DNA of 64,000 bases, from assembly GCF_000281065.1 (NCBI RefSeq), contig NZ_AKKK01000025.1, positions 124,001 through 188,000 of the forward strand, written 5' to 3'. Of this stretch, positions 35,244-43,305 are shown piece after piece. The notes beneath the pieces were generated by a model. That model made no database searches and had not been told where the DNA came from. It saw only the letters and a program-made list of their open reading frames with translations. How positions within the stretch are numbered: position 1 is the first letter of the stretch; each line of letters opens with the position of its first letter. The stretch comes from Arthrobacter sp. M2012083. GTDB lineage: Bacteria; Actinomycetota; Actinomycetes; Actinomycetales; Micrococcaceae. The translations under genes and the position numbers were made by a program.

Positions 35244-36206
35244 GTGGCTTTGGAGTACCGCGAATGGAAGGAGGGCGACGACCTCGCCCTCTTGGAAATC
35301 TGGGGCGGCCCGGAAACCCTTCCCGCTGAGCAGTTCCGGGCGGCCCTGGCGCCGTCCAGCAACCAGCCCTGGCGCCGCTGCATTGTGGCCGAGGACGTGG
35401 TGGACGGCGTGCGTATTCCCGTTGCCGCCGGTGTTGTCCACGAGGCATCCCTGCACCCGGAACGACTCTGGGCCTACATCGAAGTTGCCAAGGACCACCG
35501 CCGTGAAGGCGTGGGTGCCACCCTGCTGACCATGCTTCGCCGCGAAGCCGGGAACTCGCCGTCGGGCGTTTCCAAGCTGCGCAGCAAGGTGGAGCCGGAT
35601 ACCGCAGGTGCGGCATTCGCCGCGGCTGCGGGACTTGCGCCCATACAGCGTTCGCAGTTGGTGGTGGTTGAACCTGAACCCCTGTCCTTGCCGCGGTTCG
35701 GCGACGGTTCCGAGGAAGCCGCTTCCGAGCGCGTGGAGGACCTGGCCACGGGTTCGGTGGAGCTGAGCGACGTGGTGGGTAGGTACTACTCGCACGTGCA
35801 CCATTGGGACAGCCCGGGGGAGCTCAGCATCCCCACGGTGCAGCGCTTGTTCCTGCATGACCTGACTGGCGCCCACGGCGCAATCGTCCTGCGCGCGCCC
35901 AAGGCCAGTGCCTTCGGCCAAGGCGTTCCGGCGAGCCGCAAGGGCAAAATCCAGGCGTTCGCCATCAGCTACGCCCAAGGCGACTCGGATGAGCCGTCGG
36001 ATGTCTTCCTGGGACACGACCCCCAGCTATCCGCCGAAGACGCAGCTTTTGCCGTGCGGGACCTCTTGGCGCTCATTGCCTACCAACACCCTGTGCTGCT
36101 GGAAGTCGATGAGTCCATGACGGCGCTGCGCGCGGTTCTGGACCCGTTGCTGGAATCCGGAAAAGCCCACGTGCGGGGTGCCGACACCTTGATCGTTAGC
36201 GACTAA
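35244..36206 (+). CDS. GNAT-family N-acetyltransferase
   Basis: 320 residues. The N-terminal half is a GNAT domain with the acetyl-CoA loop VAKDHRREGVGATLL near 82-96. The C-terminal half (about 180-320) repeats a similar fold with DLLALIAYQHPVLLEVDESM. Acceptor unknown. The GTG at 35244 is two bases after the glyS stop, so it is translated from the glyS message. Confidence 0.82.
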   Translation: MALEYREWKEGDDLALLEIWGGPETLPAEQFRAALAPSSNQPWRRCIVAEDVVDGVRIPVAAGVVHEASLHPERLWAYIEVAKDHRREGVGATLLTMLRREAGNSPSGVSKLRSKVEPDTAGAAFAAAAGLAPIQRSQLVVVEPEPLSLPRFGDGSEEAASERVEDLATGSVELSDVVGRYYSHVHHWDSPGELSIPTVQRLFLHDLTGAHGAIVLRAPKASAFGQGVPASRKGKIQAFAISYAQGDSDEPSDVFLGHDPQLSAEDAAFAVRDLLALIAYQHPVLLEVDESMTALRAVLDPLLESGKAHVRGADTLIVSD

Positions 36207-36233
36207 CCACGGTTCTTACGTCTAACTCGCCAG

Positions 36234-36275
36234 GATCCCACGCTGCCAGTAATTTGCGGGCCGCGTGGGATCTTG
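36234..36275 (+). terminator. Terminator after glyS-GNAT
   Basis: GATCCCACGC (36234-36243) pairs perfectly with GCGTGGGATC (36263-36272), followed by TTGCG. 28 bases beyond the GNAT stop. Confidence 0.7.
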
Positions 36276-36325
36276 CGTCTCATGACTGCCTTTGCTGGTG
36301 TTCGGTCCCGCGTAGGGTTAAGGGC

Positions 36326-36343
36326 ATGAGGTTTTGCTGCTGA
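36326..36343 (+). CDS. Five-codon leader peptide (Met-Arg-Phe-Cys-Cys) before the yibE/F gene
   Basis: TAGGGT at 36313-36318 is seven bases before ATG 36326, the leaderless pattern, and this ATG opens a reading frame of five codons ending Cys-Cys-TGA. The TGA shares its A with the ATG of the next gene (TGATG at 36341-36345), and the GAGG inside the mini-ORF is eleven bases before that ATG. Cysteine-rich leaderless leader peptides that respond to cysteine supply are known in mycobacteria; whether this one works that way is inference. Confidence 0.45.
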   Translation: MRFCC

Positions 36344-37842
36344 TGGGCCACTCCCACGGTCATTCTGAAAATTCCGAACCAACGCCGCAGGCTCTTGCAT
36401 CGCGGAAGAGGGCCAACTGGATTCTGGCGGCCATACTTGTTCCGCTGGGCGTCCTGACGCTCGTGGCCATGATGGTCATGTGGCCCTCAGGCAGTCGGGA
36501 AGGGATCTCGTTCTCGAGCCCGTACCAGGCTGCCCCGGGGGTCACGTTCGATACCGGCCGGATTCAGAGCGTGGTGGTGGAAAGCTGCACGCAGACCGGT
36601 CAAAGCAACACGGGCCAGCCCAACACCGGTCAGAGCAACACGGGCCAGCCTGACACTGGCCAAAACAACCAGTCCGGCGGATCACAGTGCACCTTCGCCT
36701 TCACCGAGCCGGATAAGGGCGGGGACGTCGTCAAGGTTGTCATTAACCCTGACGTCGCCATGTCCCACGGCGTGGACGTGGGGGACTCCATCCGGTATCT
36801 CAATCTGTCCGCGGTCCAAGGTACGAATGCCGGAAGCGGCGCTCCCGCCTACGTTTTCGTGGACTTCGTCCGCAGCATCCCGATCGCGCTTTTGGCCGTC
36901 CTGTACGCCGCCGTTGTCATCGCGGTGGCCCGATGGCGGGGCTTCCGGGCACTTCTTGGCCTGGTGGGTGCCTACTTCGTCTTGGTCAGCTTTATCCTGC
37001 CGGGCTTGGTGGAGGGCAAGCCGCCGCTCTTGCTCGCCTTGGTGGGATCCACGGTGATCATGATCGGGGTCCTGTATTTCGCGCACGGATTCTCGGCGCG
37101 AACGTCCACGGCCTTGTTGGGCACCATTTTTGGACTGAGCATCACTGCCTTGCTGGCGGCCTGGGCTACGGACGCCGCCAACCTGGCTGGAGTGGGGAAC
37201 CACGACGCCTCAACACTGGTGAACATGTCACCCCGGATTTCTATTTCAGGCATCATCCTGTGCGGCCTCATCATCTCCGGCCTTGGCGTGCTTAACGACG
37301 TCACCATCACGCAGTCCTCTGCTGTGTGGGAACTGTACGAACTCGCCCCCAACACCAGTGCCCGCAAGCTGTTCTCCTCAGCCATGAGGATCGGTAGGGA
37401 CCACATCGCTTCCACGGTGTACACCATCGCTTTTGCATACGCCGGAGCCGCGCTTCCCATCCTTATCATCGTGATGCTCTATGACCGCCCCCTGGCTGAA
37501 GCACTGACCAGTGCGGAGCTGTCCGAAGAAGTCATTCGTACTTTGGTGGGCTCCATAGGCCTTGTCCTCGCCATCCCGGTCACTACGCTGATTGCCGTCC
37601 TGGTGGTCAAGGCCACCGGCATGAAGCGTCCGGTTGCAGCGGGTGGGCCCGCTGTTACCGCAGATGAGCTCAACGACACCGGTTCGCTGGCAGCCGCCGC
37701 CGCCGTCGTAGGTTCAGATCCGCATGACAAGCACGACGCCGGTACGCGCCTTGACGATTCCGGCAGGCCGGCACGGCCGGGCAGCCGCCGTGCCCAGCGG
37801 GAAGCTGAGCGGCGCGGAGACACCACAGGTGGAGCCACGTAA
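36343..37842 (+). CDS. YibE/F-family integral membrane protein
   Basis: 499 residues. His-rich start (MGHSHGHS), one helix at 26-47, an extracytoplasmic domain (50-175) and then about seven helices with the YibE/F patterns SIPIALLAVLYAAVVIAVARWRG... NMSPRISISGIILCGLIISGLGVLNDVTITQSSAVW near 300 and MRIGRDHIASTVYTIAFAYAG near 345. A SNTGQPNTGQ-type repeat (about 84-109) is inserted between Cys82 and Cys116. Function unknown; possibly a transporter. The C-terminal tail is charged and Ala-rich. ATG 36343 overlaps the leader peptide stop; a TTG at 36334 is the alternative. Confidence 0.85.
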   Translation: MGHSHGHSENSEPTPQALASRKRANWILAAILVPLGVLTLVAMMVMWPSGSREGISFSSPYQAAPGVTFDTGRIQSVVVESCTQTGQSNTGQPNTGQSNTGQPDTGQNNQSGGSQCTFAFTEPDKGGDVVKVVINPDVAMSHGVDVGDSIRYLNLSAVQGTNAGSGAPAYVFVDFVRSIPIALLAVLYAAVVIAVARWRGFRALLGLVGAYFVLVSFILPGLVEGKPPLLLALVGSTVIMIGVLYFAHGFSARTSTALLGTIFGLSITALLAAWATDAANLAGVGNHDASTLVNMSPRISISGIILCGLIISGLGVLNDVTITQSSAVWELYELAPNTSARKLFSSAMRIGRDHIASTVYTIAFAYAGAALPILIIVMLYDRPLAEALTSAELSEEVIRTLVGSIGLVLAIPVTTLIAVLVVKATGMKRPVAAGGPAVTADELNDTGSLAAAAAVVGSDPHDKHDAGTRLDDSGRPARPGSRRAQREAERRGDTTGGAT

Positions 37843-37975
37843 CGATGGTTCCTGCTCTCCTTCGCCGGACCCTGCCGGACGTTCAGCAGGCCGGTCGGGC
37901 TACGCGGAGCCGGGTAAACAGGCCGGGTGCCGCCGGGTGGTCCGCCGATTTGCCTGACTTTGCAACAATGGATAG

Positions 37976-39157
37976 GTGACTGTAGTAGCGACGCCCCCTG
38001 CACCAAAGCTCGAGCTCCCGCCTTTGAAGCTCGGTGGGATTACCGTGGACACCCCGGTAATCCTTGCGCCCATGGCGGGCATCACCAACTCTGCCTTCCG
38101 TAGGCTCTGCCGTGAATATGGTGGCGGCATGTACGTGGCCGAGATGGTGACCTCGCGTGCTTTGGTGGAGCGCACGCCGGAATCGTTGCGCATCATCTCG
38201 CATGATGAGGACGAGAAAGTCCGGTCCGTGCAGCTCTACGGCGTGGATCCGGTGACCGTTGGTGCTGCTGTGCGCATGCTCGTCGAGGAGGACCGGGCCG
38301 ATCACATCGACCTCAACTTCGGGTGCCCCGTGCCCAAGGTCACCCGGCGTGGTGGTGGCTCAGCGCTTCCGTGGAAGATCGATCTCTTTACCTCCATCGT
38401 CCAGACAGCGGTCAAGGAAGCCTCCAAGGGCGGCATCCCGCTGACGATCAAGATGCGCAAAGGCATCGACGAGGACCACCTGACGTATCTCGACGCCGGT
38501 CGGATCGCTCGCGACGCCGGCGTGGCCGCCGTCGCCCTCCACGGCCGCACTGCCGCTCAGTTCTATTCCGGCCAGGCCGACTGGTCCGCTATCGCCCGGC
38601 TCCGTGAGGCGCTCCCTGACATCCCTGTGCTGGGCAACGGCGACATTTGGTCCGCTGAGGACGCAGTCCGCATGGTGCGGGAGACCGGCGTGGACGGCGT
38701 GGTTGTGGGCCGCGGCTGCCAGGGCAGGCCATGGCTCTTCGGTGACCTGCAAGCTGCCTTCGAAGGCAGCGACCAGCGGCATCGCCCGGGCCTCCGCGAA
38801 GTTGCTGAAGGCGTTTATCGTCACGCCGAGCTCATGGTGGAAACGTTCGGGAACGATGAATACAAGGCGCTCCGCGAGATCCGCAAGCACATGGCCTGGT
38901 ACTTCAAGGGCTACGTAGTGGGCGGCGAGCTCCGTGCCAAGATGGCCACCGTGCCCACCCTTGAGGTGCTGCGCGAATACCTTGATGAACTGGACATGGA
39001 CTCGCCTTACCCGGGAGTCGATTCCGAGGGCCCCCGCGGCCGTGCGGGCTCACCCAAGAAGCCTGCCTTGCCCAAGGACTGGCTGGTGAGCCGTCAGCTG
39101 AACGCTGAACAGAGCGCGGATATCTCGGCCGCGGAGCTGGACGTTTCGGGCGGCTAG
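37976..39157 (+). CDS. dusB: tRNA-dihydrouridine synthase (DusB group)
   Basis: 393 residues, FMN enzyme reducing uridines in the tRNA D-loop. TIM-barrel start VILAPMAGITNSAFRRLC, catalytic Cys117 in LNFGCPVPKV, and phosphate-binding GNGDIWS and VVVGRGCQGRPWLF. The start GTG 37976 follows AACAAT by six bases with no ribosome binding site, so it is probably leaderless. 64 bases precede dgt. Confidence 0.93.
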   Translation: MTVVATPPAPKLELPPLKLGGITVDTPVILAPMAGITNSAFRRLCREYGGGMYVAEMVTSRALVERTPESLRIISHDEDEKVRSVQLYGVDPVTVGAAVRMLVEEDRADHIDLNFGCPVPKVTRRGGGSALPWKIDLFTSIVQTAVKEASKGGIPLTIKMRKGIDEDHLTYLDAGRIARDAGVAAVALHGRTAAQFYSGQADWSAIARLREALPDIPVLGNGDIWSAEDAVRMVRETGVDGVVVGRGCQGRPWLFGDLQAAFEGSDQRHRPGLREVAEGVYRHAELMVETFGNDEYKALREIRKHMAWYFKGYVVGGELRAKMATVPTLEVLREYLDELDMDSPYPGVDSEGPRGRAGSPKKPALPKDWLVSRQLNAEQSADISAAELDVSGG

Positions 39158-39221
39158 CCTCACGCGTGTAAGACTGACTCAAGAAGCTCCACACCCCGGC
39201 GCTTGAAGGAGGCAGATACCC

Positions 39222-40538
39222 ATGGGAACCGAAGCGATACTTGGCCACGACGGGACGGCTCACGATTTTGTGCTGGCCATCCCCGGTTACGCCGAGGCAG
39301 ATTCCTCGCGGTGGGTCGAAGAGCCGCGCAAGAGCAACTATCGCTCGGATTTTGAACGGGACCGCGCCAGGGTCCTGCACTCCTCGGCGTTGCGCAGGCT
39401 CGGTGCCAAAACGCAGGTAGTTGCACCGGACACGGACGACTTTGTCCGCACCCGGCTTACACACAGCCTCGAAGTAGCCCAGGTGGGCCGCGAACTTGGC
39501 CGCTCCCTGGGATGCGATCCTGACGTGGTGGATACTGCGTGCCTGAGCCACGACCTTGGGCATCCGCCCTTCGGCCACAACGGTGAGTCCGCGCTGAACG
39601 AAGTAGCGCACACCATTGGAGGTTTTGAAGGCAACGCCCAGACACTGCGGCTGCTGACTCGGCTCGAACCAAAAGTACTCGCCGAGGACGGCAGGCCGGC
39701 AGGGCTTAACCTGACTCGTGCCAGCCTGGATGCTGCGTCCAAATACCCGTGGTCCGCCGTCGACGCCCCCGTGATCCATGGCCACCGCACCAGTAAGTTC
39801 GGCGCGTACGAAGACGATCTTCCGGTGTTCGAATGGCTCCGGGAAGGCGCTCCAGGTAACCGCTCGTGCATCGAGGCCCAGGTGATGGACCTTGCCGACG
39901 ACATCTCGTACTCCGTGCACGACGTTGAGGATGCGATCGTTGCCGGTCATTTCCAGCTCAAATGGATGGAAAACCCGGACCATCGTGCGCGCGTGGTGGG
40001 CTACACCAAGCAGTGGTACCTGCCGCACAACGACCCCGCTGAAATTGATGCCGCCCTTGCACGGCTGGAGGCAACCACGGTCTGGGTCCGCGAAGCTGAC
40101 GGCAGCCGGAAATCCATGGCTGCCTTGAAGGACATGACCAGCCAACTGATCGGCCGCTTCTGCCAGAGCGCCATGGAGACAACGCGTGCCCACTTTGGAC
40201 CAGCCAATCTCACCCGCTACGACGCGGAACTCATGGTCCCCGAGGACACCGTCACCGAAATTGCGGTCCTCAAGGGCTTGGCCACTACCTTCGTGATCTC
40301 CACCGACCACCGCCAGCCGGTGTACGAACGCCAACGCGAAGTGCTGCATGCGCTGGTGGGTGTCTTGAACGCCACGGGCGACCGTCACCTTGAGCCGATG
40401 TTCGCTGCGGACTGGCGTGACGCCGTAGACGACGGTGCGCGTTTGCGCGTGGTGATCGACCAGGTGGCGTCGCTGACGGACGTGTCTGCGCTGGCCATGT
40501 ATGAGCGGCTTGTGGGCAGCCTTCCCTCGCTCTGGTAA
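39222..40538 (+). CDS. dgt: Deoxyguanosinetriphosphate triphosphohydrolase-like protein
   Basis: 438 residues, HD-domain enzyme that removes triphosphate from dNTPs. The metal site is visible as His81 (RTRLTHSLEV), His110-Asp111 (LSHDLGHPPFGHNGE) and an Asp near 226 (MDLADDISYSVHD). The QVVAP segment after RRL near 60 is typical of the bacterial dGTPase-like type 2 group. GAAGGAGG precedes ATG 39222. It is followed by dnaG, a common actinobacterial order. Confidence 0.92.
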   Translation: MGTEAILGHDGTAHDFVLAIPGYAEADSSRWVEEPRKSNYRSDFERDRARVLHSSALRRLGAKTQVVAPDTDDFVRTRLTHSLEVAQVGRELGRSLGCDPDVVDTACLSHDLGHPPFGHNGESALNEVAHTIGGFEGNAQTLRLLTRLEPKVLAEDGRPAGLNLTRASLDAASKYPWSAVDAPVIHGHRTSKFGAYEDDLPVFEWLREGAPGNRSCIEAQVMDLADDISYSVHDVEDAIVAGHFQLKWMENPDHRARVVGYTKQWYLPHNDPAEIDAALARLEATTVWVREADGSRKSMAALKDMTSQLIGRFCQSAMETTRAHFGPANLTRYDAELMVPEDTVTEIAVLKGLATTFVISTDHRQPVYERQREVLHALVGVLNATGDRHLEPMFAADWRDAVDDGARLRVVIDQVASLTDVSALAMYERLVGSLPSLW

Positions 40539-40596
40539 CCCTTCCGGTGTTCCGTTAACGGCGGGGACCCTTGGGGCAAGCGACTAGGATGGTCAC

Positions 40597-42489
40597 GTGG
40601 CTGGCCTGATCAAACGTGAAGATATCGACGAAGTACGCCAGCGCACGGACATCAAGGAAGTCGTTGACGGTTACGTCACGCTCAAGGGCGCCGGGCTGGG
40701 TAGTTTCAAGGGACTGTGCCCCTTCCACGACGAACGCTCTCCCTCCTTCACTGTCCGCCCGCAGGTGGGCAGGTACCACTGCTTCGGCTGCGGTGAGGAC
40801 GGCGACGCCATCTCCTTCGTGCAGAAAATGGACCACAGCTCGTTTCATGAAGCCGTGGAGAAACTTGCCGCCAGAATCGGCTACGAGCTGCGCTACGAGG
40901 ACGGCGGCACTGGCCCTAGCCGCGAGGAAGTGGGCAAACGCCAGCGCTTGCTGGATGCCCACAAGATCGCCGATGAGTTCTTCCGCGCCCAGCTGCTGAC
41001 CCCCGGGGCGGCCGAGGGGCGCAACTTCCTGGATGGCCGCGGTTTTGACCGCGCTGCCGCTGAGCATTTCGGCGTCGGCTACGCGCCGCAGGGCTGGGAC
41101 GCCCTCCTGAAGCACCTGCGCGGCCGTGGGTTCACTGATGCCGAGTTGAAGCTCACGGGCATGTTCTCTGAAGGAAACCGCGGAATTTACGATCGCTTCC
41201 GCGGCAGGCTGATCTGGCCCATCCGGGATATTGCGGGCGACACTATCGGCTTCGGTGCCCGCAAACTTTTTGACGACGATCAGGGCCCCAAGTACCTGAA
41301 CACTCCTGAGACCACGCTCTACAAGAAGTCCCAAGTGCTCTACGGGATCGACATCGCCAAGCGGAACATCGCCAAGGAACGGCAATTGGTGGTGGTCGAG
41401 GGATACACGGACGTTATGGCCTGCCACCTTGCCGGAGTCACGACGGCGGTAGCCACCTGCGGTACTGCCTTCGGTACCGAGCACATCAAGGTTGCCCGGC
41501 GACTGCTCTCCGACGACGGCAGCGGGGGAGAGGTCATCTTTACCTTCGACGGCGACGCCGCCGGCCAGAAGGCGGCTCTGCGGGCTTTCGAGGAAGACCA
41601 ACGCTTCACCGCCCAGACGTACGTCGCAGTGGAGCCCTCCGGGGCCGACCCCTGTGATCTTCGCCAATCAAAGGGCGACGCCGCAGTCCGTGAACTCATC
41701 AGCACCCGCAAGCCACTCTTCGAGTTCGCTATCCGGGCCACTCTCCGCCGCCACAATTTGGACACCGTGGAAGGCCGTGTAGCTGCGCTGCGCGAAGCCG
41801 CACCCGTGGTGGCACAGATCCGGGATTCGGCCACCAGGCCTGGCTACACGCGCAACCTGGCCGGCTGGTTGGGCATGCCCATCGAGGAAGTCAGCGGTTA
41901 CGTTGGGGCGGCCGCCAAGCGAGCCGCTTCCGGCGGCGGCACCGCCAGCACGGCAGCCCCCGCAGGACAGGCGACGACGGCGGCAGCACCGCCGTCGAGC
42001 GGCCCGGTCTTCCAACGGCCCGACCCCAGGGACCCTATAGCCGGTATGGAACGCCAAGCGCTTGAGGTTGTACTCCAGGAGCCGGGAGTGTTGGGCGGGG
42101 GAGCCTGGGAACGCTTCGAGGCCTCACGCTTCACCACGCCTGCTTATGCGGCCGTCCACACTGCCGTGCGCGCTGCGGGCCTCGCCCACTCGGATGACCC
42201 TGTGGCCTGGGTGGAACAGGTCCGACAGGAAGTCCCGGAGCCGCTGCGGCCTCTTGTCTCGGAGCTGGCCGTAACTCCCTTGCCGGCGAGCACACCCGAG
42301 GCCATGCAGCGATACTGCCGCGACATCCTGGCCCGCCTCTTCGAATTGCAGATCACCCGGATCAAGGCAGACAAGATGGGGCAGCTGCAACGCTTGGATG
42401 CAGGGGCCAACCCGGAGGAATTCCAGCGGCTGAACCGGGAGCTGATGCAGCTCGAGATGGAGCGCAGGGCGCTGCGTTCGGACGGCTAA
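40597..42489 (+). CDS. dnaG: DNA primase
   Basis: 630 residues, makes RNA primers at the replication fork. The zinc ribbon is Cys41, His44, Cys62, Cys65 (CPFHDERSPSF...HCFGCG). The TOPRIM core has Glu268 in VVVEGYTDVM and FDGDAAG near 312. A Gly/Ala/Pro linker (about 445-470) leads to the C-terminal DnaB-interaction domain. GTG 40597 lies exactly six bases after TAGGAT (40585-40590), so the message is likely leaderless. Confidence 0.97.
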   Translation: MAGLIKREDIDEVRQRTDIKEVVDGYVTLKGAGLGSFKGLCPFHDERSPSFTVRPQVGRYHCFGCGEDGDAISFVQKMDHSSFHEAVEKLAARIGYELRYEDGGTGPSREEVGKRQRLLDAHKIADEFFRAQLLTPGAAEGRNFLDGRGFDRAAAEHFGVGYAPQGWDALLKHLRGRGFTDAELKLTGMFSEGNRGIYDRFRGRLIWPIRDIAGDTIGFGARKLFDDDQGPKYLNTPETTLYKKSQVLYGIDIAKRNIAKERQLVVVEGYTDVMACHLAGVTTAVATCGTAFGTEHIKVARRLLSDDGSGGEVIFTFDGDAAGQKAALRAFEEDQRFTAQTYVAVEPSGADPCDLRQSKGDAAVRELISTRKPLFEFAIRATLRRHNLDTVEGRVAALREAAPVVAQIRDSATRPGYTRNLAGWLGMPIEEVSGYVGAAAKRAASGGGTASTAAPAGQATTAAAPPSSGPVFQRPDPRDPIAGMERQALEVVLQEPGVLGGGAWERFEASRFTTPAYAAVHTAVRAAGLAHSDDPVAWVEQVRQEVPEPLRPLVSELAVTPLPASTPEAMQRYCRDILARLFELQITRIKADKMGQLQRLDAGANPEEFQRLNRELMQLEMERRALRSDG

Positions 42490-42542
42490 ACGGGCCGATT
42501 TCGTTTTCCGGCGGGCCCCTGTTAAGCTAGTAACCGCTTCAT

Positions 42543-42615
42543 TCCTCCGTAGCTCAATTGGCAGAGCATTCGACTGTTAATCGAAGGGTTACTGGTTCAA
42601 GTCCAGTCGGAGGAG
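42543..42615 (+). tRNA. tRNA-Asn (GTT), copy 1
   Basis: Full cloverleaf: acceptor TCCTCCG/CGGAGGA, D-arm GCTC...GAGC, anticodon arm CGACTGTTAATCG with anticodon GTT, T-arm ACTGG TTCAAGT CCAGT, discriminator G. CCA is not encoded. A strong terminator follows six bases later. The -10 box TAAGCT is at 42523. Confidence 0.97.
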
Positions 42616-42620
42616 CGCAC

Positions 42621-42660
42621 AATACCCCCGTTCCGATCCTTCGGAGCGGGGGTATTTTTA
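42621..42660 (+). terminator. Rho-independent terminator after tRNA-Asn copy 1
   Basis: AATACCCCCG.TCCGA pairs with TCGGA.CGGGGGTATT (arms 42621-42636 and 42641-42656), then TTTTA. Confidence 0.92.
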
Positions 42661-42676
42661 TACCCCCCAGGGGTAT
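42660..42676. promoter_or_regulatory. Perfect ATACCCC-N3-GGGGTAT inverted repeat
   Basis: Seven-base arms with a CCA centre, between the first tRNA terminator and the second tRNA promoter (-10 at 42712). The form resembles operators of CsoR/RcnR-family metal sensors, but no metal gene is nearby; it could also be a by-product of terminator sequence. Confidence 0.3.
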
Positions 42677-42731
42677 GCGCGGCCGATTTCGCATTCGGGT
42701 AGAACCTTTGCTAAAGTCATAACCGCTTCAT

Positions 42732-42804
42732 TCCTCCGTAGCTCAATTGGCAGAGCATTCGACTGTTAATCGAAGGGTTACTGGTTCAAGTCCAGTCGGA
42801 GGAG
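42732..42804 (+). tRNA. tRNA-Asn (GTT), copy 2
   Basis: Identical base for base to copy 1 at 42543. Own -10 box TAAAGT at 42712-42717 and own terminator at 42810. Confidence 0.97.
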
Positions 42805-42809
42805 CATAA

Positions 42810-42852
42810 GGACCCCGTACCGGCTTCACTGCTGGTGCGGGGTCCGCCTTTT
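42810..42852 (+). terminator. Rho-independent terminator after tRNA-Asn copy 2
   Basis: GGACCCCG.ACC pairs with GGT.CGGGGTCC, followed by GCCTTTTAT. It ends at the 3' end of the opposing small gene. Confidence 0.88.
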
Positions 42853-42853
42853 A

Positions 42854-43261
42854 TCAGACGAAATCCATCTCCACTTGCAGGAATCGGGCGGCCTCGGCCA
42901 CGGCCGCCAGGAACGAATCCTGCTCGGTGGGCGGAGTCCGGGGCTCTCGGGGGTGCCACTCGTGGGGCGCCGAGTAGACGCGGGTGAAGCCACCACCTGG
43001 CGGGGCATAGAAGATGCCGAAGCGCTGGACCGGCCATTCAGGTGAGGTCTCCGGCGCGACCAAGAGCGCGGCGTTCGTTTCGGGGTTGTACCACTGGGCA
43101 ATGGGGCGGCGACGGTCGTCCGTGAAGAGCCCGGCGGCGTAGAGGGCAGCCGATTGCGGGCTGGTCACCGAGCACAGCCTTTCCCACCACAGCGGCAGGA
43201 TGCGTTCATCCCGACGCTGCCACGGTGCCGGTAGCGGCTGCAGCTCTTGCCAATGTGGCAC
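42854..43261 (-). CDS. Hypothetical protein, 135 residues
   Basis: No family recognised. Soluble, Trp/Pro-rich: MPHWQELQPLPAPWQRRDER, then a FGIFYAPPGGGFTRVYSAPHEW segment near 80-105 and an amphipathic C-terminal helix. GTG 43261 is exactly six bases after TAAAGT on the minus strand, a leaderless start. Codon choice (GC at third positions) supports a real gene. Confidence 0.65.
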   Translation of the reverse strand: MPHWQELQPLPAPWQRRDERILPLWWERLCSVTSPQSAALYAAGLFTDDRRRPIAQWYNPETNAALLVAPETSPEWPVQRFGIFYAPPGGGFTRVYSAPHEWHPREPRTPPTEQDSFLAAVAEAARFLQVEMDFV

Positions 43262-43305
43262 ATCTCAACTTTATCGCCCGGGCGCGGACCGGAAAAGGGT
43301 AGGAC

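Larger units (their letters stand above)
42493..42804 (+). repeat. Tandem duplication of the tRNA-Asn unit
   Basis: The unit 42493-42615 recurs at 42681-42804. The tRNA part and the 12 bases before it are identical; the upstream part (GGCCGATTTCG, then a -10 box TAAGCT or TAAAGT 14 bases before each tRNA) is diverged. Offset is 188-189 bases. Confidence 0.85.

Noticed and set aside
33850..35616. A 588-codon open frame antisense to glyS and the acetyltransferase
   Set aside because: High third-position GC leaves few stops on the opposite strand. It has no ribosome binding site and low-complexity, family-less sequence, and it lies over a certain synthetase gene.
38904..40388. A 494-codon open frame antisense to dusB and dgt
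   Set aside because: Covers two recognised genes on the other strand; composition is that of a shadow frame.
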